Origin: Lactobacillus pasteurii DSM 23907 = CRBIP 24.76
GTDB taxonomy: Bacteria > Bacillota > Bacilli > Lactobacillales > Lactobacillaceae
Assembly (NCBI RefSeq): GCF_000297025.1
Contig: NZ_CAKD01000023.1
Coordinates: 124,001 to 188,000, forward strand
DNA: 64,000 bases
Direction of reading: 5' to 3'
Part shown: positions 53,150 through 62,944 of the stretch, piece by piece
Layout: every line of letters begins with the position of its first letter
Numbering within the stretch: position 1 is the first letter of the stretch
Position numbers and translations under genes: made by a program
The notes under the pieces: model-generated
Seen by the model: only the letters and a program-made list of their open reading frames with translations
The model's database searches: none
Told to the model about the DNA's origin: nothing

Positions 53150-55093
53150 TTACCAAATGGTTACGCGCTTGTCTTCGTCTAGCCACATTCCATCTTCTGG
53201 TTTAACTTCAAAAGTCTCATAGAATTCAGCCTGACATTGAACTGGAATATTAACTCTAGTAGGTTGTGGTGCGTGAACGTCAACTGCAATTTCTGTCTTG
53301 ATGGCTGCAGGTCTTTGCTTTTGTGCCCATGAACGAGCGTAGTTTTCAAACAATTCCTTCATGCTGCCTTGATCTAGCTTGTTAGCTTGAATTGCACAAG
53401 TCAAACCACCTAAGTCAGCAATATTTTCCGCTACAACTTGCTTTCCGTTCAATTTAGCTGGACCATATTCTAATCCATCATAGATGTCGATGGCTGCTTG
53501 AGTACGCTTGTTAAATTCTGCATAATCAGCATCAGTCCACCAGTTAGTCATGTTGCCGAGTTCATCAAACTTTGCCCCATTGTTGTCAAAAGCATGTGAT
53601 ATTTCATGAGCAATAGTTGCACCAATACCACCATAATTTTGACCACGACTTTGATGAAGGTCATAAAATGGTGCTTGCAAAATCGCAGCTGGGAAAGTAA
53701 TGTCGTTTCTTTGTGGATCGTAGCAAGCATTGTTCAAGTTTCCTGGCATTAACCAAACTGAGCGATCTACTGGTTTAGCTAAACGAGACAAGCCGTATTG
53801 AGTAGCTACCTTAGCCATTGCTGCTTCATTCTCGTATAAACTCTTTGACTCATCAACAGGCAATAGGTCGTAGATTTCTTCAATCTTTTCTGGATAACCA
53901 ATCTTCAAAACTAATGCGCGCAATTTAACGATTGCCTTTTTCTTAGTTTCTTCAGATAGCCAGTCATTGTTGCTAATTCGATCTTCATAGACGTCAATCA
54001 TCTTCTTGATCATATCAGTCACGTCCGCCTTAGCAGCTTCACCGAAATACTTCTTGCCATAGTAAACGCCAAGAACTTCATCAAAGCTGGCATTAGTCAG
54101 ATTATAAGCATGACGGTCAGCTGAAATTAGTTCTGCTTGGCCGCTTAAAGCTTGGCTATATGGAAAGGCTGCTTCACGAAATTCTTGTGATAATAGACCA
54201 GCTATGCCATTGATATACTTCAAGACCATCCAACCCTTAATTTCAGCAAAGTTTTCCTCATTGATCAACTCATCAGCGTGATCTAAGAAGCGTGGTTCCA
54301 TTACGATAACTTTGTCTGGCTTAACTGGCAGCAATTCAGTCAAGAATTCTTCCATTGGGAAGGACTTAAACTTGCTTACAAAGTCTGCAAATGAATATGG
54401 ATTATAAGCTGCAGGATAGTCTGACCATTCTTCAGTTGACTTAACCACTTTGGCAAGCTTTTGGTCAAATAAAAGCGCCTTTTCAACGTACTGACTAGCT
54501 TCTTCTTCAGAAACACCTGCCATTTTAAGCAAATTAATTGTTTGCTTTTGCAAAATTTTGAGTAAATCTGCTGCGTCAGGAGCTTGATATGAAGTAGTGT
54601 CTGGCAATAAAGTTCCTGGTCCAGCAAATTGCAAAACATGAACTTTAGTATTCTTCATATCAGTTTCAACATCAAAATAAAATGGTAGGCTGTACATCCC
54701 TGAAAATAGCTCTACTGCTTCAGCCTTCAATTCAGCAAAAGATTTTAACTCAAGCAAATGCTTCAAGTCAGCTTGAATTGGCTCAGCTCCATCTGCATTG
54801 CGCTTTTTAAAGTCTTTAGCTAATTTGTAAAGTGCAACAGCCTTAGCGAAATTAGGGATTTCTGGCAAAGCCTCTTTTTCATTTGCAAAGTTATCAAGAT
54901 CACCCATCATGCGCTTTTCAATTCGCATGTCGATTTCAGTATTAACACCAATTTCAGTCCGGTCAGCTGGGATTTCTGCATCCTTTTGCCAAGCTGAGTT
55001 AACTGAAAGATACAAATTATCTTGTGGTCTAGCATTAACATCTGCCACAGTTAAATCGCCAGAACCGCCACGAACTGCAAAATATTTTTTCAT
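53150..55093 (-). CDS. pepO: M13-family endopeptidase PepO
   Basis: 647-residue cytosolic zinc oligopeptidase of the neprilysin family, part of the lactobacillar proteolytic system. Motifs: zinc site TIAHEISHAFDNNGAKFDE (HEXXH), third ligand ENIADLGGLTCAI (ExxxD), substrate site VRVN-like NAWYN/NACY region (GNLNNACYDPQRNDITFPA) and the C-terminal CXXW-like YETFEVKPEDGMW. No signal peptide. ATG 55093 is chosen because GAGG lies before it; a GTG at 55105 is poorer. Overlap with the upstream ABC gene is avoided by one base. Confidence 0.96.
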   Translation of the reverse strand: MKKYFAVRGGSGDLTVADVNARPQDNLYLSVNSAWQKDAEIPADRTEIGVNTEIDMRIEKRMMGDLDNFANEKEALPEIPNFAKAVALYKLAKDFKKRNADGAEPIQADLKHLLELKSFAELKAEAVELFSGMYSLPFYFDVETDMKNTKVHVLQFAGPGTLLPDTTSYQAPDAADLLKILQKQTINLLKMAGVSEEEASQYVEKALLFDQKLAKVVKSTEEWSDYPAAYNPYSFADFVSKFKSFPMEEFLTELLPVKPDKVIVMEPRFLDHADELINEENFAEIKGWMVLKYINGIAGLLSQEFREAAFPYSQALSGQAELISADRHAYNLTNASFDEVLGVYYGKKYFGEAAKADVTDMIKKMIDVYEDRISNNDWLSEETKKKAIVKLRALVLKIGYPEKIEEIYDLLPVDESKSLYENEAAMAKVATQYGLSRLAKPVDRSVWLMPGNLNNACYDPQRNDITFPAAILQAPFYDLHQSRGQNYGGIGATIAHEISHAFDNNGAKFDELGNMTNWWTDADYAEFNKRTQAAIDIYDGLEYGPAKLNGKQVVAENIADLGGLTCAIQANKLDQGSMKELFENYARSWAQKQRPAAIKTEIAVDVHAPQPTRVNIPVQCQAEFYETFEVKPEDGMWLDEDKRVTIW

Positions 55094-55094
55094 T

Positions 55095-56894
55095 TTAAAC
55101 CTCACTATTCTTATTATTCTGCAAAGTATACAAATTGTAGTAGTATCCTTGCTGGGCTAAGAGTTCATCATGAGTACCCTTTTCAATTATTCTACCCTTA
55201 TCAAGCACAATAATCTGATCAGCATCAGCAATTGTTGATAAACGGTGAGCAATTGCTAAAGTTGTTCTACCCTTACGCAATTGTTTTAGACCATTTTGAA
55301 TCAAGGTTTCTGTTTCCGTATCGACATTAGCAGTTGCTTCATCCAAAACCAAGACCTTCGGATCAGCTACCAAAGTCCGTGCAAAAGAAATCAATTGTCT
55401 TTCACCCTGACTAAATTCGCTGCCACCCTCAATTACCTTAGCATGATATTTGCCTGGCATCTTTTCGATGAAGCGATCGGCTTGAACGGTTTTAGCAGCT
55501 GCCACAATTTGCTCATCTGTTATTTGATCATTATACATGCGAATATTTGATGCAACATCCCCATGAAACATGAAAGGCTCTTGCAAAACCAAACCTAATT
55601 TTTGACGGATTTCTGCTTTTGGATAGCTGCGAATATCTCTGCCATCAATCAGGATTTCGCCTTGACCAAATTCATAAAAACGCATCATTACGTTAATGAT
55701 GGAGCTCTTCCCTGATCCAGTATGACCAACAATTCCTAGCGTTTCACCTGGTTGAACCGTAAAGGAAATATCATGTAAAATTTCATGCTTTCCATCATAC
55801 GAAAAGCTCACATGCTTAAATTCAATCTTGCCTTGATTGATTTCAAGCCCTTGGACTTCGTTTTGCTTTGGTTCATATTCAGTTTCATCAAGAATCCTAA
55901 AGATTCTCTTACCAGCTACAATACCATCTTGGAATAAAGTCATTTGGTCCATCATATTGGCAATTGGGTTGAAAAATTGCGAAATATATTGAGAAAAAGC
56001 ATAGACTACCCCAGCTGGAACGAAAGTTTCATTTAAAGGATAGCCAAAATACACCAAGGCTGCTGCCAAAGCAAAAGAGTACAACATACTAGTTAAAGGA
56101 GAAAGCAAGAAAGAGTTAACCTTGATCATTTGGAAACGAGTTTTCATCAAGGCACCGTTTTCTTCTTCAAATTCTGCAATCTTTCTTTTTTCCTGTTTGA
56201 ATTGCTGAATTAATGAAACTCCTTCAATTGATTCATTCAAATTAGTATTGATTCGGCTCAACCGCTCACGATAGCTTCGGTATAATTTGGAACTTTTTTG
56301 CGAATATAGCCACATAACCCAAAGCAAAATCGGCAAAAAGATAGTAACTAATAAACCTGCCACTTTGTTGGTTGAATACATGGCCACCAAGGCTGAAACA
56401 ATCGCAAAGAAACTCACTACAACGCTAGCCAAAACCGTCAAAAAGCTGGATAAACTCATAGTATCATTAGTAACTCTAGATACAATTGAGCCAGCAGGTG
56501 TTTGGTCAAAATAGCGCATCCCTAAACTATGCAGCTTTTGATAAAGCGCCAGACGAACATTTTCTAGTGACTTTTCAGAACCAAGGGCAAAGAAATAGCC
56601 ATAGGTAAACTGAATAAATGCCTTTAAAATTGAGCCTAAAGCATATAAAAAGCCTGCATAGACAATAATTCGAACAGTTACATTTCCTTTAAGTAGGAAA
56701 TTGTCCATAAAATATTGCAAACCAAATGGCAACAGCATGTTGATTACGCTTAAAAGCAAGGCGGCAATGGTTGCAGTAATCATTTCAGCTTTAAAGCGAC
56801 TAACAAACTTCAATAGTCGTTTAAAAATTTGCCATTGTTCTTTGACAGGAATAGCCTGGGCCCAAACAGATTGTTGTTTATCTTCGTTTTCCAC
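55095..56894 (-). CDS. ABC exporter half-subunit (LmrD/YheH-like)
   Basis: 599 residues: six-helix membrane domain (about 35-325) and ATPase domain (about 355-590). The latter has Walker A GHTGSGKSSIIN, signature FSQGERQLISFART, Walker B VLVLDEATANVD and HRLSTIADAD. The signature SQGE and the intact catalytic Glu fit the second half of heterodimeric multidrug exporters. GTG 56894 starts immediately after the partner stop (TAAGTG). Substrate unknown. Confidence 0.93.
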   Translation of the reverse strand: MENEDKQQSVWAQAIPVKEQWQIFKRLLKFVSRFKAEMITATIAALLLSVINMLLPFGLQYFMDNFLLKGNVTVRIIVYAGFLYALGSILKAFIQFTYGYFFALGSEKSLENVRLALYQKLHSLGMRYFDQTPAGSIVSRVTNDTMSLSSFLTVLASVVVSFFAIVSALVAMYSTNKVAGLLVTIFLPILLWVMWLYSQKSSKLYRSYRERLSRINTNLNESIEGVSLIQQFKQEKRKIAEFEEENGALMKTRFQMIKVNSFLLSPLTSMLYSFALAAALVYFGYPLNETFVPAGVVYAFSQYISQFFNPIANMMDQMTLFQDGIVAGKRIFRILDETEYEPKQNEVQGLEINQGKIEFKHVSFSYDGKHEILHDISFTVQPGETLGIVGHTGSGKSSIINVMMRFYEFGQGEILIDGRDIRSYPKAEIRQKLGLVLQEPFMFHGDVASNIRMYNDQITDEQIVAAAKTVQADRFIEKMPGKYHAKVIEGGSEFSQGERQLISFARTLVADPKVLVLDEATANVDTETETLIQNGLKQLRKGRTTLAIAHRLSTIADADQIIVLDKGRIIEKGTHDELLAQQGYYYNLYTLQNNKNSEV

Positions 56895-58649
56895 TTACTC
56901 TCCCACCTTTTCTTCTAATTCCTGGCGACGCCACATTTCTGCATACCAACCGTCTAATTCCAATAATTGATCGTGATTGCCTCGTTCAACGATCTTTCCG
57001 TCTTTCAAAACCAAAATCAAGTCAGCGTTCATCACTGAAGTCAAACGGTGGGCAGCAATCATAGTCGTCTTGCCTTGACGCTCTTTCTTCAGTGATTTCA
57101 GAATTTCAGTCTCAGTTCTAGCATCAACAGCAGATAAGGCATCATCCAAAATCAAAATCTGACTTTGTTTCAATAAGGCTCTAGCAATTGACATTCTTTG
57201 CTTTTGACCACCTGAAAGCGAAACGCCATTTTCTCCAACCAAGGTATTATAAGATTTTGGCATTTGCAATATATCTTCATGCAGATCACTCTTTTTAGCA
57301 GCTTCTATTATTTGATTTTCATCGGCTGCTGTATCAGAAAAGGCAATATTCTTCTGAATCGAAGTTGAGAATAAGAAGTTATTCTGTGGCACGTAAGAAA
57401 TTTGTCTAAGCAAGACATTGAGCGGAATCTTGCGAATATCGATCCCGTTTAAAGTTATTTCACCATCATAATTGTCAAATTCGCGAAGCAATAACTGAAT
57501 GATTGTAGTTTTACCTGCACCAACTCGTCCAACTAAGCCCAAAGTCTGACCTTGCTTCAAAGTAAAGTTGATTTTGCTCAAAACTTCAACTTCAGGCTCA
57601 TCTGGATAAGCAAAATGATCGATATTGTAGCTAACATCCCCAGCAATATCTTCAGCTGAAATAGATTCATCTGCATTATCATCAGTGATCAATGGCTTTT
57701 CTTGCAACAACTTTTCAATTCGATCGTAACTAGCGCTACCACGCTCTAAAATATTGAACAAATAACCAATCGCAAACATTGGCCAAACCATGTTACCAAT
57801 ATAAGCCACAAAAGATACTAATTGTCCGATCGAAAGGCTGTGATTCATCACCAAAATTCCGCCATAAACGATGGTGATCGAGTAAGTTAAACCAATAATA
57901 ATTGAACCAAGTGGATCAAACAGCGAATCATAGAAAAAGACCTTTTTATTGATCTTAATCGTATCCTGAATCATTTTATTAAATGAAGCCGTGTCTTCTT
58001 TGCCTTGACCAAAAGTCTTCAAAACCTTGATTCCGGAAATTGATTCTTGCGTTTTATTGTTTAATCGTGAAAAAGCTGCCTGCGACTTATCGAAGGCATC
58101 ATGCAAACGGTCACCCAATTTTTGCGCACCTAAAGCCAAAAATGGCAAAGGAATTAAGGCAATAATGGTCAATCGCCAGTCGACAAAGATGATCATGGCA
58201 ATGATTGTAGTCAAACCCATCATCAATGAATCGACCAAAGTTAACACACCTGCTCCAGCTACTTCCTGCAAAGCAGATATGTCGTTAGTTGCATGGGCCA
58301 TCAAGTCCCCTGTTCGGTGACGCTGATAAAAAGTCCGATCCATCGCCATGAAATGACTAAACAGCTTAGATCTCATTTGCCTTTCAAGCTCCGCTGCCCC
58401 GCCCCAAATTTGCTTTCGCCAAAAGAAGCGAAGAATGTACAAAACAACAGCTGTCAGAATAATCAAACCGATATAGGTTAGGTACTGCAACCAGCTAATC
58501 CTTCCTTGATCGAGTTGATCTGACATCAGACCTAGGACCCTGGGAGGAACTAAATTTGCTAGTGAAGTCAAAGCCAAGAATACAATACCCAGAATGTATC
58601 GTTTCTTCTCCTTTTTGAAAAACCACCCTAGCTTACCAAAAATACCCAT
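56895..58649 (-). CDS. ABC exporter half-subunit (LmrC/YheI-like)
   Basis: 584 residues: membrane domain (about 15-310) and ATPase domain with Walker A GRVGAGKTTIIQ, signature LSGGQKQRMSIARAL, Walker B ILILDDALSAVD and AAHRLTSVMNAD. The residue after Walker B Asp is Asp rather than Glu (LDDAL), the degenerate catalytic site typical of one partner in heterodimers. Adjacent and coupled to the second half-subunit. ATG 58649 has GAGAAAA upstream. Confidence 0.93.
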   Translation of the reverse strand: MGIFGKLGWFFKKEKKRYILGIVFLALTSLANLVPPRVLGLMSDQLDQGRISWLQYLTYIGLIILTAVVLYILRFFWRKQIWGGAAELERQMRSKLFSHFMAMDRTFYQRHRTGDLMAHATNDISALQEVAGAGVLTLVDSLMMGLTTIIAMIIFVDWRLTIIALIPLPFLALGAQKLGDRLHDAFDKSQAAFSRLNNKTQESISGIKVLKTFGQGKEDTASFNKMIQDTIKINKKVFFYDSLFDPLGSIIIGLTYSITIVYGGILVMNHSLSIGQLVSFVAYIGNMVWPMFAIGYLFNILERGSASYDRIEKLLQEKPLITDDNADESISAEDIAGDVSYNIDHFAYPDEPEVEVLSKINFTLKQGQTLGLVGRVGAGKTTIIQLLLREFDNYDGEITLNGIDIRKIPLNVLLRQISYVPQNNFLFSTSIQKNIAFSDTAADENQIIEAAKKSDLHEDILQMPKSYNTLVGENGVSLSGGQKQRMSIARALLKQSQILILDDALSAVDARTETEILKSLKKERQGKTTMIAAHRLTSVMNADLILVLKDGKIVERGNHDQLLELDGWYAEMWRRQELEEKVGE

Positions 58650-58675
58650 ATAAAATTTTTTCTCCTTATCTACAC

Positions 58676-58709
58676 AAAAAAAGAGACGAAGAAATTTCCT
58701 CGCCTCTTT
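58676..58709 (-). terminator. Terminator after the UPF0154 gene
   Basis: On the minus strand AAAGAGGCGAGGAAATTTCTTCGTCTCTTT forms a hairpin followed by TTTTGTG. Confidence 0.85.
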
Positions 58710-58725
58710 AGTCCAATAAGTGAAT

Positions 58726-58947
58726 CTATTTACGTTGTTGATGCTTCATCATGTTCATCACTTGGTTAACCTTCTTAGCTGAAGGCTTTTGACCCATTTG
58801 TGACATCATAGCAACAATCATATCTTCATTAATTGGGGGATTATCTTGGAAATACTTCTTCATGTATGCTCTTGCACCATAAAAGCCTGCAACAAGGCCA
58901 ATACCAAGTGCAACAATAATTAAAACAATAGCTAAACCTAAGTTCAT
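58726..58947 (-). CDS. UPF0154 (YneF) family membrane protein
   Basis: 73 residues: one N-terminal membrane helix (about 4-26, [20 protein letters not shown]) followed by a conserved cytoplasmic tail ([33 protein letters not shown]). The family occurs across Firmicutes; function unknown. ATG 58947 follows GGAGG. Confidence 0.93.
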   Translation of the reverse strand: MNLGLAIVLIIVALGIGLVAGFYGARAYMKKYFQDNPPINEDMIVAMMSQMGQKPSAKKVNQVMNMMKHQQRK

Positions 58948-59017
58948 AATTTTAAAAATCCTCCATAACTAACACTATCTATGCTACCTAATTTTTTGTC
59001 TTTTTTAAAGTGGAAAA

Positions 59018-59266
59018 TTAATCTTTTCTAAGACCTTTTTTCCTTTGAATTCTTTTTACCTTTTCAGGAGTTACATCTTTGCCGTGTTTATCAACAATTA
59101 CTAGATTTTCAACTTGTTGTCTAAATCCAGCTCTAAAATTGTCAATGAACTTCTTATGCAACTCTTTGCGTTCTGCTTCTTCTTCAGCAGTTAGGCCTTC
59201 ATTTTCTTTCTTGTGGTACAAAAAGTTGATGCGGTCAACAACTGCTTTTTCTTCATTCTTATCCAT
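59018..59266 (-). CDS. DUF896 (UPF0291, YnzC-like) protein
   Basis: 82-residue helical protein. The conserved pattern is visible: INFLYHKKENEGLTAEEEAERKELHKKFI (in part), with the C-terminal NLVIVDKHGKDVTPEKV. In B. subtilis the homologue lies in the SOS-controlled yneA region; no LexA-like site was seen here. ATG 59266 follows AAGGGAA. It precedes the UPF0154 gene by 70 bases. Confidence 0.93.
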   Translation of the reverse strand: MDKNEEKAVVDRINFLYHKKENEGLTAEEEAERKELHKKFIDNFRAGFRQQVENLVIVDKHGKDVTPEKVKRIQRKKGLRKD

Positions 59267-59328
59267 AAAAAGTTCCCTTCTATGTCAACTGTATTTTAGT
59301 TTACAGTATTTAGTCTAATAAAAAAAGA

Positions 59329-60114
59329 TCATGACAGAATTTCCTTAAATTTTGCTTCAAAAACTGGCAACCAAAGATCGCGATATCCTGCTCTAGTTGG
59401 ATGAATTTCGTCTGCTTGATAAAGTTCACCCTGATTCATAAATCGTTGATCATGATACAAGTCAAGCAATTGAACTTGCTTTTTTTGACAAAGAATAGTA
59501 GCTGCTTGGACCATTTTGGCATAATTTTCATTAGCAAAATAAGGATTGCTATAAATCAAAATCGGACACTGCCATTTGATTTTGGCAGCCGAAATCACAT
59601 AATTCAAAGCACCACGGATTGTCTTGGTATTTCTTGCTGCCTCATCTTGATCGCTACCTAAAGGAAGACCTTTTTGCGCATCATTAGTCGAAAGCTGCAA
59701 TACTAATAGATCTAAGTCTTCATTTTGCATCAATTCTTGCTTAAAGCGTCCAATATATGAATCTCCTGGATAATAACTATCTTTTTCTGTCAAAGTTGTT
59801 CCATTTTCAGCATTTTTAATTGCTTCAAGGCCAGTCTTCTTCCAAAGATAATCGACAAATGATTCACCTAATGCCCCATAACCCAAAGTAACTGATGAGC
59901 CCAGGAAAAGGACCTTCTTGCCAGTTAATTGATTAGCCTGACTAGTTAGCAAGTTAATTCCATATTGACGGCTATTGCCAGCTAAAGCCGCTAATTCAAT
60001 ATAATTGCGCTGATGGAGCGGATGAAGCAAAAGATCCATTCTTAGTTCGGCAACAGCAATATCTGATAGGTCATTATTTTGTCTAACCGAAATCAAAAAA
60101 GTTTCATTGCTCAT
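59329..60114 (-). CDS. SGNH/GDSL-family hydrolase
   Basis: 261 residues. An N-terminal part of about 65 residues of unknown fold precedes an SGNH hydrolase domain. This shows KVLFLGSSVTLGYGALGESFV (block I, nucleophile Ser, in part), VLQLSTNDAQKGLP (block III, Asn) and DEIHPTRAGYRDLW (block V, Asp and His). It likely hydrolyses an ester; no signal peptide, so probably cytosolic. ATG 60114 overlaps the upstream dehydrogenase stop by one base, so the two are coupled. Confidence 0.88.
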   Translation of the reverse strand: MSNETFLISVRQNNDLSDIAVAELRMDLLLHPLHQRNYIELAALAGNSRQYGINLLTSQANQLTGKKVLFLGSSVTLGYGALGESFVDYLWKKTGLEAIKNAENGTTLTEKDSYYPGDSYIGRFKQELMQNEDLDLLVLQLSTNDAQKGLPLGSDQDEAARNTKTIRGALNYVISAAKIKWQCPILIYSNPYFANENYAKMVQAATILCQKKQVQLLDLYHDQRFMNQGELYQADEIHPTRAGYRDLWLPVFEAKFKEILS

Positions 60115-60974
60115 TATGACCACCACAGTTTAATCAAAGCTTGCGTGCCGTCGTTGCCTAAGCCCTTCTCATTGACCAATAAATCATATAGTTCTTTAGC
60201 CTTAGCAGTATTTGGCAAATTCAAATTTATTGCTTCAGCTTCTTCAAGGGCTATCCTTAAGTCTTTCAAAAAATGTTTGGCAAAAAATCCTGGCGTATAA
60301 TCTTCGCGTAAAATTCTTGGTCCATAATTTCCCAAACTGAAGTTTTCAGCAGCTCCACCTTGCAAGGTCTTCATTACTTTCTCTAAGTCCAGACCAGCAG
60401 CTTTGGCGTAGACAAACATTTCACACATTCCAGTCATAGTACCGGCAATCATAATTTGGTTGGCCATTTTAGTATGTTGCCCGCTACCATAGCCGCCAAA
60501 ATATGTGATTTGCTGGCCGAATTTCAAGAAGATTGGCTTCAAATATTCTAAAGCACTCTCTTGTCCACCAACCATAATTGTTAAGGTGCCTTTTTTGGCC
60601 CCAATATCACCGCCAGAAACTGGCGCATCAAGCACATAAGTACCTATTTCTTCGCCTTTCAAGCCGATTTTGCGCGCTAAACTAGGCTTACTAGTTGTTA
60701 AGTCGACCAAATATTGTCCAGGCTTTGCAGCTGAAAAAATTCCTTCTTCGCCAAAATAAATTTCCTCAACATCTTGTGGAAAACCAACCATCGTAAATAC
60801 GATTTCAGCTTGCTTAGCTACATCTTTTGGCGTGTCTGCCCATTTTGCACCGGCATCTATTACTTCTTGCGCATGGGCTTTAGTGCGGTTAAATACTACG
60901 ACATCTTCGCCTTTTGCCAATAGATTTTTGATAATACCTGTGCCCATAACGCCTGTTCCAATAAAACCAATCAT
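60114..60974 (-). CDS. 3-hydroxyisobutyrate-dehydrogenase-family NAD(P) oxidoreductase
   Basis: 286 residues. N-terminal Rossmann fold (IGFIGTGVMGTGIIKNLLAKG, FNRT), the substrate motif DAPVSGGDIGAKKGTLTIMVGG, catalytic Lys in GQHTKMANQIMIAG, and a helical C-terminal domain. Members oxidise beta-hydroxyacids (hydroxyisobutyrate, tartronate semialdehyde, gamma-hydroxybutyrate or succinic semialdehyde). The substrate cannot be told here. Translationally coupled to the SGNH hydrolase. Confidence 0.92.
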   Translation of the reverse strand: MIGFIGTGVMGTGIIKNLLAKGEDVVVFNRTKAHAQEVIDAGAKWADTPKDVAKQAEIVFTMVGFPQDVEEIYFGEEGIFSAAKPGQYLVDLTTSKPSLARKIGLKGEEIGTYVLDAPVSGGDIGAKKGTLTIMVGGQESALEYLKPIFLKFGQQITYFGGYGSGQHTKMANQIMIAGTMTGMCEMFVYAKAAGLDLEKVMKTLQGGAAENFSLGNYGPRILREDYTPGFFAKHFLKDLRIALEEAEAINLNLPNTAKAKELYDLLVNEKGLGNDGTQALIKLWWS

Positions 60975-61035
60975 AATCTGACGACCTCTTTTCCAGCAAA
61001 TATATAACTTAGTTTACTACTTTTTCTTAGAAAAA

Positions 61036-61068
61036 ATAAAAAGGAACCGAAAATTCGGCTCCTTCTTT
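61036..61068 (-). terminator. rplS terminator
   Basis: On the minus strand AAGGAGCCGAATTTTCGGTTCCTTTTTATTTTTTC: a stable hairpin plus T tract. Confidence 0.92.
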
Positions 61069-61084
61069 AGCGTCAATATTAAGA

Positions 61085-61429
61085 TTAACGACGTTCTGCA
61101 ATTCTTGCAGCCTTACCATGACGGTTACGTAAGTAGTAAAGCTTAGCACGACGTACACGACCGTGACGCAATACTTCAACCTTAGCAACACGTGGAGTGT
61201 TAACTGGGAAAGTACGTTCAACACCAACACCAGAAGCGATCTTACGAACAGTGTAAGTTGCACCAATGCCAGTACCCTTCTTCTTGATTACGACACCTTC
61301 GAACATTTGGATACGTTCGTGAGTACCTTCTACAACACGTACGTGAACACGAACAGTGTCACCTGCACGGAAAGTAGGCATGTCGTCACGCAATTGTTCT
61401 TTAGTTAATTCAGCAATTAATGGATCCAT
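61085..61429 (-). CDS. rplS: 50S ribosomal protein L19
   Basis: 114 residues, the standard length. [61 protein letters not shown] (in part), and the C-terminal [24 protein letters not shown] 61429 follows AAGGAG; an upstream open stretch to 61507 covers the RNA leader and is not coding. Last gene of trmD-ydbS-ydbT-rplS. Confidence 0.98.
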   Translation of the reverse strand: MDPLIAELTKEQLRDDMPTFRAGDTVRVHVRVVEGTHERIQMFEGVVIKKKGTGIGATYTVRKIASGVGVERTFPVNTPRVAKVEVLRHGRVRRAKLYYLRNRHGKAARIAERR

Positions 61430-61449
61430 ATTATTTTTTCTCCTTCTTC

Positions 61450-61512
61450 GGCATTCTTTCACACACCCTGTGCCAGCGGAACACCCATAATCATTATGTG
61501 TTTTCACACGTC
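61450..61512 (-). promoter_or_regulatory. Ribosomal L19 leader
   Basis: Minus-strand RNA has CAUAAU/AUUAUG and the conserved GGGUGUUCCGCUG core, then GCACAGGGUGUGUG before the ribosome site. This matches the Firmicute L19 leader family in sequence and position (directly upstream of rplS). Confidence 0.85.
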
Positions 61513-61537
61513 TAATATCATACCAAGCTTTATCTTG

Positions 61538-62944
61538 CTAATCAAGATAAAAATCCTGAATCTGCTTAAAATCTGCTTTATCGACAAACTTCTGCCGAGC
61601 AGAAATTTCACCATTGCCAGATTTAGCCACAACGATTACATGCCCGAGATTCTTTTTAAGCAAAAAGGGAGTTGTCATATATTTGACCGCTTGAATTTTA
61701 TCCTTGATCATCAAAACTTGCCGGCGATTCAAATAAGAATAGTATCTAATCCAAATGCTATCAGGGTTAATTGCATAGCCCTGGCTTTGCTTTTGAAAAA
61801 TGCGCTGCATCCCATAAATCAAAACTGCAAATAATAAAACCAGCCCAATAATGAGGCTAAATCTTAACATCAAACAGCTGACTAAAGCCCAAAGATAAAT
61901 CCAGCGCGTAAAATACCAAATTCCTCGCCCAGTCAGCTGATAATTTGGCTTTTCTAGTTCCCATTCTGGCAAAAATTCAGCCATCAATTCAAAACAGGAA
62001 TCTAGCCTAATCAAAGGCAAAAAGTAAATCGCGTCATAAAGACCTTCATCATCTTCTTGCCCGCCAGCTAATTGCAAACGCACACTAGCAATTTGCAGTA
62101 TTTGTTGCAGCAATGATTGCTCAATGATAATTGTTTGAATCTTATTCAAAGGAATTTGCTTATTAACCCTTTTTATGAGTCCGTGGCTAAATTCCAAGCT
62201 ATTTTTTGTTCTTGTAACAGTAAAATTATAGAAGCTGACAATTTGATAGACGAAATTGAGCAAATAGATGATCAAGGCAATTCCAACGATTATTGCCATT
62301 TCTACTCGGTTAAACTTGAAAATGCCTTCAAGCAGGTTGGAACGGTTTTGAACAATTGTTTTAATAATATCAACAACATTGTCTAAAACAAGTGCAATTA
62401 AAAGATAGCCGATTTCTCTACCTGGCGTTGACAAAACTCTAGCAATATTCTGACTCAAAGACATACTATAGCTAGCTTGACCACGCTTTTCTTTTTCAGC
62501 GGCAATTTGACCGTGATTCATTTTGAGCAAAAGCTCATCTTGCAAGTTGATCGGCACTACTTCTAGGCTTGCTTCTGCCTTATCGCTACCACCAGCAGCC
62601 GTCTCGATTTCTAATTTGGTTAAATCAAACGGTCTAAGTAAGATATTTTGGCTATTTTTGATATTTTGCATCCTTGTATAAGGAATAATAGCCTGGTTTT
62701 TATTGATTAAACCGGTCCGAATAATCAAACTATCGTCAGTTAATTGATATTTGGTAAAAAAATACTTAGCCAGGCAAGAAAAAATAAGAGCAAATAATAA
62801 AACTAGGCCTGCTGGCAAAGCAAATTTATAAGGGACGCGGTCATTGGGAATAAATATTATCAGTAGGACGAAAAACCACTCTCGCAGCTTTTTTAAGAAA
62901 AAGATCAACAAGGCAAGTGGGTGCAAGCGTCTTTGATCAGACAT
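61538..62944 (-). CDS. ydbT: PH-domain membrane protein, YdbT-like
   Basis: 468 residues with about six membrane segments and two or three bacterial PH (bPH2) repeats: YQLTDDSLIIRTGLINKNQA, YNFTVTRTKNSLEFSHGLIK, and YAINPDSIWIRYYSYLNRRQ. In Bacillus the ydbS-ydbT pair has been tied to resistance to certain antimicrobial peptides; the role here is inferred. ATG 62944 overlaps the ydbS gene by eight bases. Confidence 0.88.
   Translation of the reverse strand: MSDQRRLHPLALLIFFLKKLREWFFVLLIIFIPNDRVPYKFALPAGLVLLFALIFSCLAKYFFTKYQLTDDSLIIRTGLINKNQAIIPYTRMQNIKNSQNILLRPFDLTKLEIETAAGGSDKAEASLEVVPINLQDELLLKMNHGQIAAEKEKRGQASYSMSLSQNIARVLSTPGREIGYLLIALVLDNVVDIIKTIVQNRSNLLEGIFKFNRVEMAIIVGIALIIYLLNFVYQIVSFYNFTVTRTKNSLEFSHGLIKRVNKQIPLNKIQTIIIEQSLLQQILQIASVRLQLAGGQEDDEGLYDAIYFLPLIRLDSCFELMAEFLPEWELEKPNYQLTGRGIWYFTRWIYLWALVSCLMLRFSLIIGLVLLFAVLIYGMQRIFQKQSQGYAINPDSIWIRYYSYLNRRQVLMIKDKIQAVKYMTTPFLLKKNLGHVIVVAKSGNGEISARQKFVDKADFKQIQDFYLD

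Noticed and set aside
61430-61507. N-terminal extension of L19
   Set aside because: The extra residues are the translation of the conserved L19 leader RNA; the standard start has its own AAGGAG.
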